This document shows, in pieces, positions 43,823-52,752 of a stretch of 64,000 bases of DNA. Source of the DNA: Armatimonadota bacterium (GTDB taxonomy: Bacteria; Armatimonadota; Fimbriimonadia; Fimbriimonadales; Fimbriimonadaceae); the NCBI GenBank assembly GCA_018268395.1, contig JAFDWQ010000001.1:347720-411719 (forward strand), given 5' to 3'. The notes under the pieces are model-generated. The model worked only from the letters and a program-made list of their open reading frames with translations. It had not been told where the DNA came from and did not search any database. A program made the translations under genes and the position numbers. How positions within the stretch are numbered: the first letter of the stretch is position 1; every line of letters starts with the position of its first letter.

Positions 43823-44812
43823 TCAGCGAACTGCGATCCCCGGATCGCCTGCGACGATCCGGCCGATCCGGACCGAACCCTCGACCGGCCCGCGGCTGCA
43901 GACGGCGAGGCCGCCGCTCGTTTGAGGGTCGCAGATGACGTCCGGAACCCAGGCCGGCACGTCCGCACTGAACGCCAGACGCTCGCCCACGAAGCGGCGG
44001 TTGGCGTCTCCCCCTGCGGTCGTCCACCCTTCGGCCGCAAGCCGCGCGACCTCGGGCAGCAGCGGCAAGGCGGACGCCTCGATCTCGACCGCGACCCGGG
44101 AGGCGCGGGCGATGTTGGACAGATGGCCGATAAGGCCGAAGCCCGTCACGTCGGTCGCGCACCTCGCACCGGCGGCGAGGGCCGCGTCCCGCGCGGCCGC
44201 GTTGAGGGTCGTCATGTGGCGGACCGCCTCGGCGAGGATCTCGGGCGGACAGGCGTCGTTCTTCGCCGCGGTCGTGACGATGCCTGTCCCTAAAGGCTTC
44301 GAGAGCCAGACGTCGTCGCCCGGACGGGCTTGGTCGTTGCGGAGGGCGCGCTCAGGGTCGACGAGCCCCGTCACCGACATTCCGAACTTCGGCTCGCTGT
44401 CCTTGACCGTGTGACCGCCGACGAGGACGGCCCCCGCTTCGACCGTCTTCTCGTGCATCCCCTGCACCACCGCCGCCCAGACGTCGGGCGGGGCGAGGTC
44501 GGGGTCGAAGCAGCAGACGTTCATCGCCGTCAGCGGCCGCCCGCCCATCGCGTAGACGTCGGAGAGCGAGTTCGTGGCGGCGATGCGGCCGTAATCGGAA
44601 GGGTCGTCGACGACGGGCGTGAAGAAGTCGATGGTCTGGACGAGGGCCTGGCCGCCGGGCAGCACGAAGACCCCGGCGTCGTCGGACGTTTCGAAACCGA
44701 CGATCAGGCCAGGGTCGGCGCTTCGCGGCAAACGGCCGAGGACCTCGGCCAGCTGGGCTTGCCCCAGCTTGCTCGCTCAACCGGCGCAGGCGACCATGTG
44801 CGTCAGACGCAT
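43823..44812 (-). CDS. selD: Selenide, water dikinase, itself a selenoprotein (in-frame UGA)
   Basis: 329 residues if the TGA at 44779-44777 is read as selenocysteine. Translation from the ATG at 44812 gives MRLTHMVACAGUASKLGQ, the SelD active-site pattern C-x-G-(U/C)-x-x-K with Sec12 and the essential Lys. Downstream are VQTIDFFTPVVDDPSDYGRIAA, NSLSDVYAMGGRPLTAMNV, VGGHTVKDSEPKFGMSVTG, CATDVTGFGLIGHL and ICDPQTSGGLAV, all standard SelD segments. The enzyme makes selenophosphate from selenide and ATP for Sec and seleno-tRNA synthesis. A hairpin right after the UGA fits a bacterial SECIS. A TTG at 44731 would lose the active site. Confidence 0.93.
44751..44769 (-). promoter_or_regulatory. Bacterial SECIS hairpin of selD
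   Basis: On the minus strand AGCTGGG-GCAAG-CCCAGCT forms a perfect 7-bp stem with a 5-base loop, beginning 7 bases after the UGA codon. The apical loop is about 15-19 bases from the UGA and starts with G, as SelB recognition requires. Confidence 0.75.
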
Positions 44813-44882
44813 GCGCGCATTTTGGCGCAAGAGGGGTGAGCCGAACGGCCGCGCCAGACCGTATAGTGCGAAGAGAGGACAC

Positions 44883-45971
44883 ATGAGACCCCTTCTTCTT
44901 GCCGGCTTCGCCGCCCTCGCCGCCGCCGCGTGCGCCGGCCCGGACTTCACGCTCGGCTACAGCAAGACCTCGGGCATGGCGGGCGCGGGCCTCGCCCTCC
45001 GTTACGAGGGCACGGGCGCCTATCCGACCAACCCCGCGGGTCTGGCCTACATGCAGAAGTTCCGCCTGACCAACCTCGACGTCGGCTACGTCCTCGACGG
45101 GGTCAACTTCCGCGAAGCGAACGACCTGATCAAGAACTCGAGCAAGGGCGGCATCAGCCCAGACGACCTCTCGCAGATCGCGAAGGATTTCGGCGGCCAC
45201 GACGCGAGCTTCGGTCTTAACGCGCGGATCGGTGCGGGGTCGAGCGGCATCAACGTCGGCTTCGAAGGCAAAGCCCTGGCCCGCACCACGCCGAACGCGC
45301 AATTGAAGCAGTGGGCGGACGCGGGCGCGGACGTCAACAACCCGGTTCCGGGCATGCGGCTCGACGGGCACGGCTACGGGTACACGAGCTTCAACGTCGG
45401 TTATGGCCGGCCCGTGACCACGAAAGACGGGACGGCGATGGCGGTCGGCGCGCAGATGCGTTTCCTGCGGAGCTATTACACGCACCATTTCGTCGACCAG
45501 AACCAGATCTTGAACGGAGGGTCGACGGCCGCGAGCGAGATGGGCGGGGACGACGTGCTCAGCAAGACGGGCGTGGGCGTGGACCTGGGCTGGCACATGG
45601 AGTCCAAGGGCGACAAGCGGGTCGAGTACGCGGTCGTCCTGACGAACCTGATCAAGCCGAACGTCGGCTTCGAAGGCACGGAGCCAGGGTCGCTGACGCC
45701 GACGACGATCGACCCGTTCGAGCGCTCGATCAATTTCGGGATCGGCTTCACGGGCGAGAAGGGCCAGGTCGCGGCGCTGGACGTGATCAACGTCGGGACG
45801 CACTACGCGGACGTGCGTATGGGGGTCGACGTGCCGTTGTCGCAGCAGTTCGGCGCGCGGGCGGGCTACTCAGGACGAGGGGGGTTCACCGCGGGCGTGA
45901 CTCTGTTCAACGTGAGCCTCACCTTCGGTACGACGAACACGTTCCAGGCGGGCACGTTCTTCCGGTTCTGA
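44883..45971 (+). CDS. FadL/TraF-like outer-membrane beta-barrel protein
   Basis: 362 residues from the ATG at 44883 (GAGAGGA upstream, TATAGT at 44862). Signal peptide LLLAGFAALAAAACAGP, then TLGYSKTSGMAGAGLALRYEGTGAYPTNPAGLAYMQKF, the 'GMGGAG....NPAGLA' pattern shared by FadL and TraF-like barrel proteins. The rest is alternating strands (SFNVGYGRPVTTKDGTAMAVGAQMRF, SINFGIGFTGEKGQVAALDVINVG) ending in the aromatic FQAGTFFRF. No substrate can be assigned. Divergent from selD, alone on its strand. Confidence 0.75.
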   Translation: MRPLLLAGFAALAAAACAGPDFTLGYSKTSGMAGAGLALRYEGTGAYPTNPAGLAYMQKFRLTNLDVGYVLDGVNFREANDLIKNSSKGGISPDDLSQIAKDFGGHDASFGLNARIGAGSSGINVGFEGKALARTTPNAQLKQWADAGADVNNPVPGMRLDGHGYGYTSFNVGYGRPVTTKDGTAMAVGAQMRFLRSYYTHHFVDQNQILNGGSTAASEMGGDDVLSKTGVGVDLGWHMESKGDKRVEYAVVLTNLIKPNVGFEGTEPGSLTPTTIDPFERSINFGIGFTGEKGQVAALDVINVGTHYADVRMGVDVPLSQQFGARAGYSGRGGFTAGVTLFNVSLTFGTTNTFQAGTFFRF

Positions 45972-45994
45972 CCGGCTTAGGTTCTGGGTGCCGA

Positions 45995-46822
45995 TTATCC
46001 AAGGGTCGCAGAGAGCTCTGCGACCGCTTGCTCCTTTGTCCTTAGTGCCGCTATGGCTTCGTCCGGGCTGACAGGCTGAAAGACGACGTCTTCGCCCGGG
46101 CGGAGTTGGGCGAGGATCGGAACGTCCGCCTGGCAGACGACCCCGACCGTGTCGTAGCCGCCGATGGTCGGGCCGTCGGGGCCGTGCACGAGGAGTTGGC
46201 CGTCGGGAGTGGCTTGGACGCACCCGACGACGGTCGGCCGGCTCAGCCCGTCGCCTGCCGTCTCGATCCGGTGCTCAGGCTCGAGGCGCAGTCCGACCCG
46301 GTCGATGCGGTTCGTCACTCGCGCCTTGGTCAGCGACCCGGGGACCTCGGTGATGACGCGAAGGACCGAGGGTGTAGCGTGTTTCCAGAGGGGCTTGGCG
46401 CGGACCGCCGCCGGGTGCTCGCGAGACGTCTGAGACGACCATGTCTCAGGCTCGGCCAGGCGAAACCCTCCATGGGCGGCCATGTAGGCGCGCAGCCCCT
46501 CCGTCGTCGGCCGAACCGCCAGCTGCTGACCGGCTCTGACGTAGAGCCGGGAGTCGGGAGCCACGTCGAGACCGTCCAAAGACAAGCGGTGTCCGAGTCC
46601 TGTCCAAGCCAGCCAACCGGCCTCCAGAACGTCAGCCTCGATCGAGGCAAGGGCCAGCTCGCAGACGGGATCGAACGGGGCGTTGTCCAGCATGGCGTTG
46701 GCCAAGCGGCTCGCACCCGTGTCGAACGGGCCTCCCGTCGGGACGCCGAAATGCCGCACGCCCAAGGCGGGCGCGCTTTGAAGCGAGACCGCGCCAGTGG
46801 TCGTCCGGACCTTCAGACGCAC
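45995..46822 (-). CDS. pxpC: 5-oxoprolinase subunit C (allophanate hydrolase subunit 2 family)
   Basis: 275 residues starting at GTG within the last codons of pxpA (10-base overlap, 46813-46822). The family start LKVRTTTGAVSLQSAPALGVRHFGVPTGGPFDTGASRLANAML is clear, followed by AYMAAHGGF, TNRIDRVGLRLEP and GCVQATPDGQLLVHGPDGPTIGGYDTVG, all PxpC/KipA landmarks. With PxpA and PxpB it cleaves 5-oxoproline to glutamate using ATP. The three genes are in the order B-A-C, all overlapping. Confidence 0.93.
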   Translation of the reverse strand: MRLKVRTTTGAVSLQSAPALGVRHFGVPTGGPFDTGASRLANAMLDNAPFDPVCELALASIEADVLEAGWLAWTGLGHRLSLDGLDVAPDSRLYVRAGQQLAVRPTTEGLRAYMAAHGGFRLAEPETWSSQTSREHPAAVRAKPLWKHATPSVLRVITEVPGSLTKARVTNRIDRVGLRLEPEHRIETAGDGLSRPTVVGCVQATPDGQLLVHGPDGPTIGGYDTVGVVCQADVPILAQLRPGEDVVFQPVSPDEAIAALRTKEQAVAELSATLG

Positions 46823-47496
46823 GGGGCCACCCGGTACTCGTCCGTTTCCAGCGCCGTCTTGACGGCCCGCAACAGCTCATAGGCTCCTGGCGTGTCCCCA
46901 TGGACACAGAGAGAATCGACCCGGTCGGCAAGTTCAAGCGCTTGCGCGGCGGCGAGGGTCGGTTCGCACAACAAAGAACCTGGCTGGGAGCGGGGGACAA
47001 GATGGCCGTCGGACGTATAGGCACGGTCGGCGAACCCTTCGGAGAAAAACGGCACGCCTCCGGACCGAGCGATGTCCTCGTGCAGCGTTCCCGGCAACCC
47101 GAGAAGCGGCAACCCGCACGCACGCAGGACGTCGGACATCAGGTCGGCGACGTCTTCGCGGCGCGCGGAGGCGTTGTACAGCTCGCCGTGCGGTTTGACA
47201 TAGACCGCTCCCAGGCCGACGAGGAAGTCGACCTGTCCGAGGACGCTCTGAAGTAGGGCCGCTCTGTCGAAGTCCTCTGGCAGCGGCGCACGTCCCATCG
47301 AGGCGCGGTCGGGGACACCGGGATGGGCTCCTATCGCGGTGTGCGTCGCGCGGCATTCACGTACGGTGATCCGCGTCAGGCCTTCGTCGCCTGCGTGTGC
47401 GCCGCAGCACACGTTCGCGCTCGTGGCAAGGTCGAGAAGTTCGACGTCGAAGGGTACGCCCTCGCCGACATCGACGTTCAGATCGATGGTTTTCAC
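46813..47496 (-). CDS. pxpA: 5-oxoprolinase subunit A (LamB/YcsF family)
   Basis: 227 residues from a GTG at 47496 that overlaps the pxpB stop (GTGA). TIDLNVDVGEG opens the family fold, followed by ATSANVCCGAHAGDEGLTRITVREC, IGAHPGVPDRASMGR, VKPHGELYN, EGFADRAYTSDGHLVPRSQPGSLL and CVHGDTPGA, the expected conserved positions including metal-binding His residues. Usual family length is about 245, so it is slightly short but complete. Confidence 0.93.
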   Translation of the reverse strand: MKTIDLNVDVGEGVPFDVELLDLATSANVCCGAHAGDEGLTRITVRECRATHTAIGAHPGVPDRASMGRAPLPEDFDRAALLQSVLGQVDFLVGLGAVYVKPHGELYNASARREDVADLMSDVLRACGLPLLGLPGTLHEDIARSGGVPFFSEGFADRAYTSDGHLVPRSQPGSLLCEPTLAAAQALELADRVDSLCVHGDTPGAYELLRAVKTALETDEYRVAPCV

Positions 47497-48158
47497 AGTC
47501 GTTCCCCGTCCCTGCCTGCAAACTCGTCGCGTCCGATGGGCTCGAACCGCACGCGGTCGCCGACGCTGATCGGATAGTGACCGGATTCCGGATCGCAAAG
47601 CCTCAAAGGCGTCCGGCCGATCAACCACCATCCTCCGGGCCGAGGTTGCGTGTACACGCCCGTCATGCCCATCGTGACGGCGACGCTGCCGACGGGGACG
47701 GCTAGTCGCGGCGAGGGGCGTCTTGGGAGGCCTGCGATCCGATCGTCCAACCAGCCCAAGTACGGAAACCCCGGACAAAATCCGACCGCGTGACAGTCAT
47801 AGTCTTTTTGCGCATGGAGCGAGCGGAACGCGTCGTGCCCTACGCCGAGCTGCTTGCACACGTCTTCAAAGTCTTCACCCAGTTCGTAGCAGACCGGCAC
47901 GATGTGCGTCCTTGCCGGAAAGGAACCCTCAATGGGCTGTGCCAAGACCGTCGCGCAACGGGCGGTCACGTCGTCGACCGAACACCGAAGTGGATCGAAG
48001 GCGACCATGACCCGACCGAAAGCGGGCACGACGTCCACGATCCAAGTCGGCCCACCGTCGCGCAACCGGCGGGCGAAGGCTCCGGCCCCCTCTCCGCACT
48101 CGAAGCAGACGGCGGCTTCGCCGAGAGGTTCGAACCGGACACTTGGACCCGTGGCCAC
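47493..48158 (-). CDS. pxpB: 5-oxoprolinase subunit B (allophanate hydrolase subunit 1 family)
   Basis: 221 residues from a GTG at 48158. The start VRFEPLGEAAVCFECG and the conserved C-terminal block VGFCPGFPYLGWLDDRIAGLPRRPSPRLAVPVGSVAVTMGMTGVYTQPRPGGWWLIGRTP are those of PxpB/KipI, with the CPGFPY..GL and GWW.IGRTP signatures. First gene of the pxpBAC set. It is divergent from dut; the two starts are only 18 bases apart, so their promoters overlap. Confidence 0.94.
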   Translation of the reverse strand: MATGPSVRFEPLGEAAVCFECGEGAGAFARRLRDGGPTWIVDVVPAFGRVMVAFDPLRCSVDDVTARCATVLAQPIEGSFPARTHIVPVCYELGEDFEDVCKQLGVGHDAFRSLHAQKDYDCHAVGFCPGFPYLGWLDDRIAGLPRRPSPRLAVPVGSVAVTMGMTGVYTQPRPGGWWLIGRTPLRLCDPESGHYPISVGDRVRFEPIGRDEFAGRDGERL

Positions 48159-48175
48159 CAGGTAAACATTCTGCC

Positions 48176-48610
48176 ATGCCGACCCTCTTACGCGTCGTCC
48201 TTGAGCCCGGGGCGGCCGCGCCCGACTATGCCTCCGACGGAGCCGCCGGGCTCGACGTCCGAAGCTACGAAGACGTCACTCTGGCCCCGATGGAGCGCCG
48301 ACTGGTGCGGACCGGCGTAAGGGTCGAAGTCCCGTCGGGCTTCGAGGTCCAGGTGCGTCCTCGCTCCGGACTGGCGATCAAGCACGGTCTGGCCTTGGTG
48401 AACTCGCCTGGGACGGTCGACTCGGACTATCGCGGGGAAATCGGGGTCGTGATGATCAATTTAGGTTCCGACGTCGTCCAATTGTCCAGAGGCGAGCGTG
48501 TGGCCCAATTGGTCGTCGCTCCGGTCGAGCGGGTCGAGGTGGTCGAAACGGACGCCTTGAGCGAGACGACGAGGGGCGAGGGCGGGTTCGGAAGCACGGG
48601 TCGCGCATAG
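48176..48610 (+). CDS. dut: dUTP diphosphatase
   Basis: 144 residues from the ATG at 48176. All five trimeric dUTPase motifs are visible: GAAGLDVRS, RSGLAIKHG, NSPGTVDSDYRGEIGVVMIN, RGERVAQLVV and TTRGEGGFGSTG. It hydrolyses dUTP to dUMP, keeping uracil out of DNA and feeding dTMP synthesis. It lies 3 bases before a zinc-ribbon TPR protein gene and may share its transcript. Confidence 0.96.
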   Translation: MPTLLRVVLEPGAAAPDYASDGAAGLDVRSYEDVTLAPMERRLVRTGVRVEVPSGFEVQVRPRSGLAIKHGLALVNSPGTVDSDYRGEIGVVMINLGSDVVQLSRGERVAQLVVAPVERVEVVETDALSETTRGEGGFGSTGRA

Positions 48611-48613
48611 CTT

Positions 48614-49645
48614 ATGGTCTGTCCGCACTGCTTTCAATCGAACGACGCCGGGGCCGCGTTCTGCCGGGAATGCGGCGCGCCGCTCAAGGACGCTGAAGGG
48701 AGCGACCAGGAGGTCTATCAGGACCTCGCGAGGGCGAACCTGTTCCGGATGCGCGGCGACTCCAAAGCCGCGACCGACGTCTGCCTCGGCATCCTAAAGA
48801 GGTTCCCCCACAACCCGACCGCCCACTCGCTGCTCGGCGACATCTCGGCCGATTCGGGCGATTTAGCGCAAGCGGTGACGTGGTATGAAATGGCGCTCGA
48901 CCTGGTTCCGGATTCGACGGTCGACAAGCAGAAACTGGATTCTGTCCGTCAACGCATCAGCTTGATGGAATCGGCGGAAACGGCCAAGCAGATCGGGATC
49001 CCTGAGAAGGGCCCTGCGATCGGCCCTTACATCGCCCTCGTCGTCGTGACGGTCCTCGCGGTCGGAACGGGCGCGTTCTTCATCGGCAAGAGCCTGCGCC
49101 CTACCAAAGCCGACGACACGATCACAGGTCAGGTGACGGTCGGTTCGCCCCGGCCGGAAGACCCGCCCGAAAGCCGCCCGACGGACGTCCCCGCAGTCAA
49201 AGACGAACCGAAGAAGCCAGAACCTGAGCGGCACGATCCGGGCGTCGGGCCGGACGCGGCATGGTTGGCGACCTTGCAGGCGAAGGCCACGGACAAGACC
49301 ACGTTCCTCGGACTTGTCAGCGACCCAAGGACACAGAGCGCCTCGGTCACCGTCCGAACGGTCACGGGCGAGAGCTTTGCCGTGACTGCAACTAGGGCGG
49401 CCCTGGACGTGTTCCGAAGCCTCCCGGCCTTCACGAAACTGACGGTCCGCGTCCTACAGGAGAACACGATCGTCCTCGTCGCAGACATGTCGGGAGAGGC
49501 CGCGAAGACTGCGGAAGCCGCTTTGGCCGCCGGCGACACGATCGAAAGCCAGGCCCAAGTCATGCTGTCCGACGTTTGGAGCCCTCACACCTCGACAGGC
49601 GGCGACCAAGGTCAACCCCCGGGCGGAACCACGGGCGGAGGCTGA
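48614..49645 (+). CDS. Membrane protein with zinc ribbon and TPR-like repeats
   Basis: 343 residues. An N-terminal zinc ribbon (MVCPHCFQSNDAGAAFCRECGAPL, CxxC...CxxC) leads to helical repeats (about 35-115, ARANLFRMRGDSKAATDVCLGI and LGDISADSGDLAQAVTWYEMAL) in TPR style. One TM segment follows (about 137-157, YIALVVVTVLAVGTGAFFIG), then a Pro/Glu-rich linker and an external alpha-beta domain (about 215-320, WLATLQAKATDKTTFLGLVSD). The C-terminus is Gly-rich. It probably links a cytosolic assembly surface with the outside. No family named. Confidence 0.65.
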   Translation: MVCPHCFQSNDAGAAFCRECGAPLKDAEGSDQEVYQDLARANLFRMRGDSKAATDVCLGILKRFPHNPTAHSLLGDISADSGDLAQAVTWYEMALDLVPDSTVDKQKLDSVRQRISLMESAETAKQIGIPEKGPAIGPYIALVVVTVLAVGTGAFFIGKSLRPTKADDTITGQVTVGSPRPEDPPESRPTDVPAVKDEPKKPEPERHDPGVGPDAAWLATLQAKATDKTTFLGLVSDPRTQSASVTVRTVTGESFAVTATRAALDVFRSLPAFTKLTVRVLQENTIVLVADMSGEAAKTAEAALAAGDTIESQAQVMLSDVWSPHTSTGGDQGQPPGGTTGGG

Positions 49646-49717
49646 GCGGTATTTCTCCGTCACGGTCGGGCCCTCGGCGCGTCCGAACGGAACAGGCCCG
49701 CCTGAGCGGCACTCGAC

Positions 49718-51589
49718 ATGCTCCCCTTGCTCCTCTCCACGTTGACGTCACCGACGGACGGCCACTGGTCGTACCTCGACATGGCCGACTTGACGAAGCT
49801 CCGCCAGTCGCGGGGACGGCCCCGCCGGAACGCCTCGGTCTACGGAGGACCGATCAAGCTCGGCGGAAAGACTTATGAGCGCGGCATCGGGACGCACGCC
49901 AACTCGCTATGGATCGTGAACACGGGAAAGAACGCCCGGCAGTTCTTCGCCGAAGTCGGAGTCCAGGACGGCGAGCCCGCAGACGCGGCCGTCGTCTTCA
50001 AAGTCCTCGCCGACGAAGAGCCCGTGTTCGTGAGCGGTGCGAAGAAGACCGGAGAGCCGGCCACCCAGATCCGGATCCCGCTCGAAGGGGTCTCCCGGAT
50101 CAAACTCGAAGTCCAGCGAGCACCGGGAGCCGCCAAGGCGGCGGCCGTAGCCTGGGCATCGGCACAGGTCGAAATGCGCGAGTCGACCGACGAAGCCGTC
50201 GCCGAAAGCGCCTATGCGTTCCCTCCCGAACGGACGTTCCCTCCCGTCGCGACCAAGCCCCTCAGCTTCCCCCTCAAGTTCGTGATGTGCGCCGACTCCG
50301 ACGGAACGAACGCCAGGGTGTTCGACAAGGAGCGGATTCCGGACGTCGTCCGGTTTTTGAACGGCGCGTTCCGGCCTTTGGCCGTCTCGTTCACCTTCGA
50401 CCCTGACGACGTCGAGGTCCGGAACGACACGACGTTGAACCGCGACTTCGACGCGGGCGGACAGACACTCGACGACCGGAACAAGCCACCGGCCGAGACG
50501 GGCAAGCGGGAACACACCGCCGCGCGGTCCGCCTTGGCAAAGCAGTGGCCCGACAAGATCGTCATCGTCATGAGACGAGGATCCATGTGGGAATGGGACG
50601 CGAAGGAATCCCGTTGGGTCGACCGGCCGAGTTCCGAGAACTACTCTGACGGACGGATCGTTTCGCCGGCCTTGAGCGAAGACCCGGGCATGTTCGCCCA
50701 CGAACTCGGGCATTACTTCGGTCTCGCGCACACGTTCGGCCTGCGCCCGAAGACGATCGACGACGTGTTCGACCTTATGAAGGACACTGTCCGGCGCGGC
50801 ACTCCGATCGACGACGCCGACCGGGTGTTCGACGGCGACGGTATTCCCGACACTCCGCCCGATCCCGGAACTCAAGCGCTAGAGGCCATGGGATACGAGC
50901 TGTTCGTCCCGTTTCAGGGCCGCAAGCTCGGCGTGTCGTTCGACGACGGCACGAAGAGGACGTACACCTTTGCGCCGGACGTGTTCAACACCATGTCGTA
51001 CTACTTCGATTGCCGGATCGAGCATCCGGTCACGAAGACGGTGTCGGGCGGGTTCACGCCGGGTCAATGTCTGACGATGCGGACGAACGCGGAAAACAGG
51101 AAGGCCCTCCTCGCCGATCCCAAAGCAAAGCCAAAGAACCTCGCGCTTGCTTCGTGGCCCTACGCGGCGGACAGGCCGATGGTGCAGATCCGGGCGAGCG
51201 ACGTCGGAAGGGGACGTTCGCGATGGATCGCTGACGGCCAAGCGTCGGCGAACCTGGACGAGTCTCCGCCCGCGTTCGGGTGGGACGGCCGGACAGGCTC
51301 GTCGGTGTGGATCGAGTACCGGTTTCCCAGGCCGCTTTCGGCCGTTGGGACGTCGGTGACGTGGGTCAAAGACCTTTCGGCGCGCACGCCCGTCGGCCTG
51401 CCGGAGAATTGGACGATGAAAGCGTGGTCAGACGCAGGCTGGCAAACGGTCGCGTCTGGAAGCCCGGCCCCAGACGGTGGCCCAGTCACCCAGGCGTCCT
51501 TCGCGAACGTCGCATCGAAGACGTTCAGACTGGAGGCCAAGTTCCGCAAGGGCGAACGAGGCGCCCTTGCGGAGTGGTCGCTCCGTTAG
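49718..51589 (+). CDS. Secreted metzincin protease with NPCBM-like domain
   Basis: 623 residues. After a short signal (MLPLLLSTLTSPTDG) comes an NPCBM-type carbohydrate-binding domain (about 45-160, GGKTYERGIGTHANSLWIVNTG). The protease domain has HELGHYFGLAH (His328, Glu329, His332, His338), the metzincin HExxHxxGxxH site, with the Met-turn in FNTMSYYFDC, as in pappalysin-like enzymes. The final 120 residues (DGRTGSSVWIEYRFPRPLSAVGTS) resemble an F5/8-type lectin domain. It should cleave glycoproteins or cell-wall-bound proteins outside the cell. Its stop overlaps that of the convergent gene. Confidence 0.8.
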   Translation: MLPLLLSTLTSPTDGHWSYLDMADLTKLRQSRGRPRRNASVYGGPIKLGGKTYERGIGTHANSLWIVNTGKNARQFFAEVGVQDGEPADAAVVFKVLADEEPVFVSGAKKTGEPATQIRIPLEGVSRIKLEVQRAPGAAKAAAVAWASAQVEMRESTDEAVAESAYAFPPERTFPPVATKPLSFPLKFVMCADSDGTNARVFDKERIPDVVRFLNGAFRPLAVSFTFDPDDVEVRNDTTLNRDFDAGGQTLDDRNKPPAETGKREHTAARSALAKQWPDKIVIVMRRGSMWEWDAKESRWVDRPSSENYSDGRIVSPALSEDPGMFAHELGHYFGLAHTFGLRPKTIDDVFDLMKDTVRRGTPIDDADRVFDGDGIPDTPPDPGTQALEAMGYELFVPFQGRKLGVSFDDGTKRTYTFAPDVFNTMSYYFDCRIEHPVTKTVSGGFTPGQCLTMRTNAENRKALLADPKAKPKNLALASWPYAADRPMVQIRASDVGRGRSRWIADGQASANLDESPPAFGWDGRTGSSVWIEYRFPRPLSAVGTSVTWVKDLSARTPVGLPENWTMKAWSDAGWQTVASGSPAPDGGPVTQASFANVASKTFRLEAKFRKGERGALAEWSLR

Positions 51590-52659
51590 CGAGTTCCCGT
51601 GCCGCCAGGTTTCCAGTCCTTGGCGTAATCCAGGGGCAACGGTTTGGCGGACTTTTTCAGCTTTAGGCTCAGGGTCGGCTTGAGCTTGTCCCAGTCTGCG
51701 CTCGAAACGAGTTTTGCGTGACTGTCCGCAAAGGCCACCGCCCGCCGACCGTCGGGACGCGGGGCTGACTCATAGACCATCACGGTTTCGGCCGGGTCCG
51801 GTATGGCGGTGGCCGACACTCCGGCGATCGCCATGTTGAAGTTGAACTGGCTTCCTTTGGGGTTGTGCGTCTTCCAGACGTCAAAGTTCTTGATGTAAGG
51901 GTAGGTCACGTATTGGACGGCTTTCGTGGACTGCGCGTACGGGAAGACGTCGTCGTAGTCCGTGACGTACATCATGAGTCCGACCGCGATCTGCTTGACG
52001 TTACTGAGTCCCCTGGTCGCGTCGTCGGCGGGTTCGGCGCCGAACGTAGCGGCCCCTTCAGGCTCGTCAGGTGCTGCTCCGGGTTGCTCCTTCGGTGCCT
52101 GCGCGGCCTTTTCGATGGCTTTGAGGAGGTCGTCTTTGGTGAAGTTGCCGACCGGACTGATCGACGTAAGCCCGTCGACCGCGACCAACGTCAAAGTCAG
52201 TTCCATCGCTTTGACGACGTCGCCCGGCTTGGTCTCCCCTCCGCCTTCGGCGGCGGGCTTCGCCATGGCTTGCATCAGGTCAAGGTTCCACTTGTAGGTG
52301 ACGATGAAGTCCTTGCCTTGCATCCGGACGACGTCGCCCTTCGTCCAGCTCATGTCCATCAAGGACAAAATTTCGGAACCCTCGGAGTTCTGCGCCGACG
52401 CGCCTCCCATCATCATGAACGGCATCATCATCGAGCCCATCATGTCGAGGAAGCCGCCACCGCCCGAGCCGGCGACTTTGAGTTTGACAGGTTTGAAGTC
52501 GGCGGGAATGTCGGCCGGTTTCATCGAGAGGGGATAGGCTTTGCCGAAGATCACGTCGGCGACCGACCGGACTTCTTGGGCCAAGGCGACGGCGCCGGGC
52601 AGCAAGACGGCGAACGCTCCGATCAGAGCGGCCACCCGGGTCCACGTTCGTGCTTTCAC
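51586..52659 (-). CDS. Secreted protein with DUF1559/pseudopilin-like C-terminal domain
   Basis: 357 residues with a Sec signal peptide (VAALIGAFAVLLPGAVALA), a Met/Gly-rich segment (GGGGFLDMMGSMMMPFMMMGG), and a C-terminal half that reads like the globular part of Planctomycete/Armatimonadete pseudopilins: LSNVKQIAVGLMMYVTDYDDVFP, VYESAPRPDGRRAVAFADSHAKLV. Usually that part follows a prepilin N-terminal helix; here there is an ordinary signal and a different N-terminal domain. Its function is unknown, probably cell-surface. This gene is the best taxonomic hint in the window. Confidence 0.65.
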   Translation of the reverse strand: MKARTWTRVAALIGAFAVLLPGAVALAQEVRSVADVIFGKAYPLSMKPADIPADFKPVKLKVAGSGGGGFLDMMGSMMMPFMMMGGASAQNSEGSEILSLMDMSWTKGDVVRMQGKDFIVTYKWNLDLMQAMAKPAAEGGGETKPGDVVKAMELTLTLVAVDGLTSISPVGNFTKDDLLKAIEKAAQAPKEQPGAAPDEPEGAATFGAEPADDATRGLSNVKQIAVGLMMYVTDYDDVFPYAQSTKAVQYVTYPYIKNFDVWKTHNPKGSQFNFNMAIAGVSATAIPDPAETVMVYESAPRPDGRRAVAFADSHAKLVSSADWDKLKPTLSLKLKKSAKPLPLDYAKDWKPGGTGTR

Positions 52660-52752
52660 ACCGCGATCGTACCAGGAGGGCTTGAGGGTTCCGATCGGAG
52701 CGAAGGCCTAGTCCGCTGCATCTTCGGCAGCGCACGTGTCGTCAAAGCGTTT

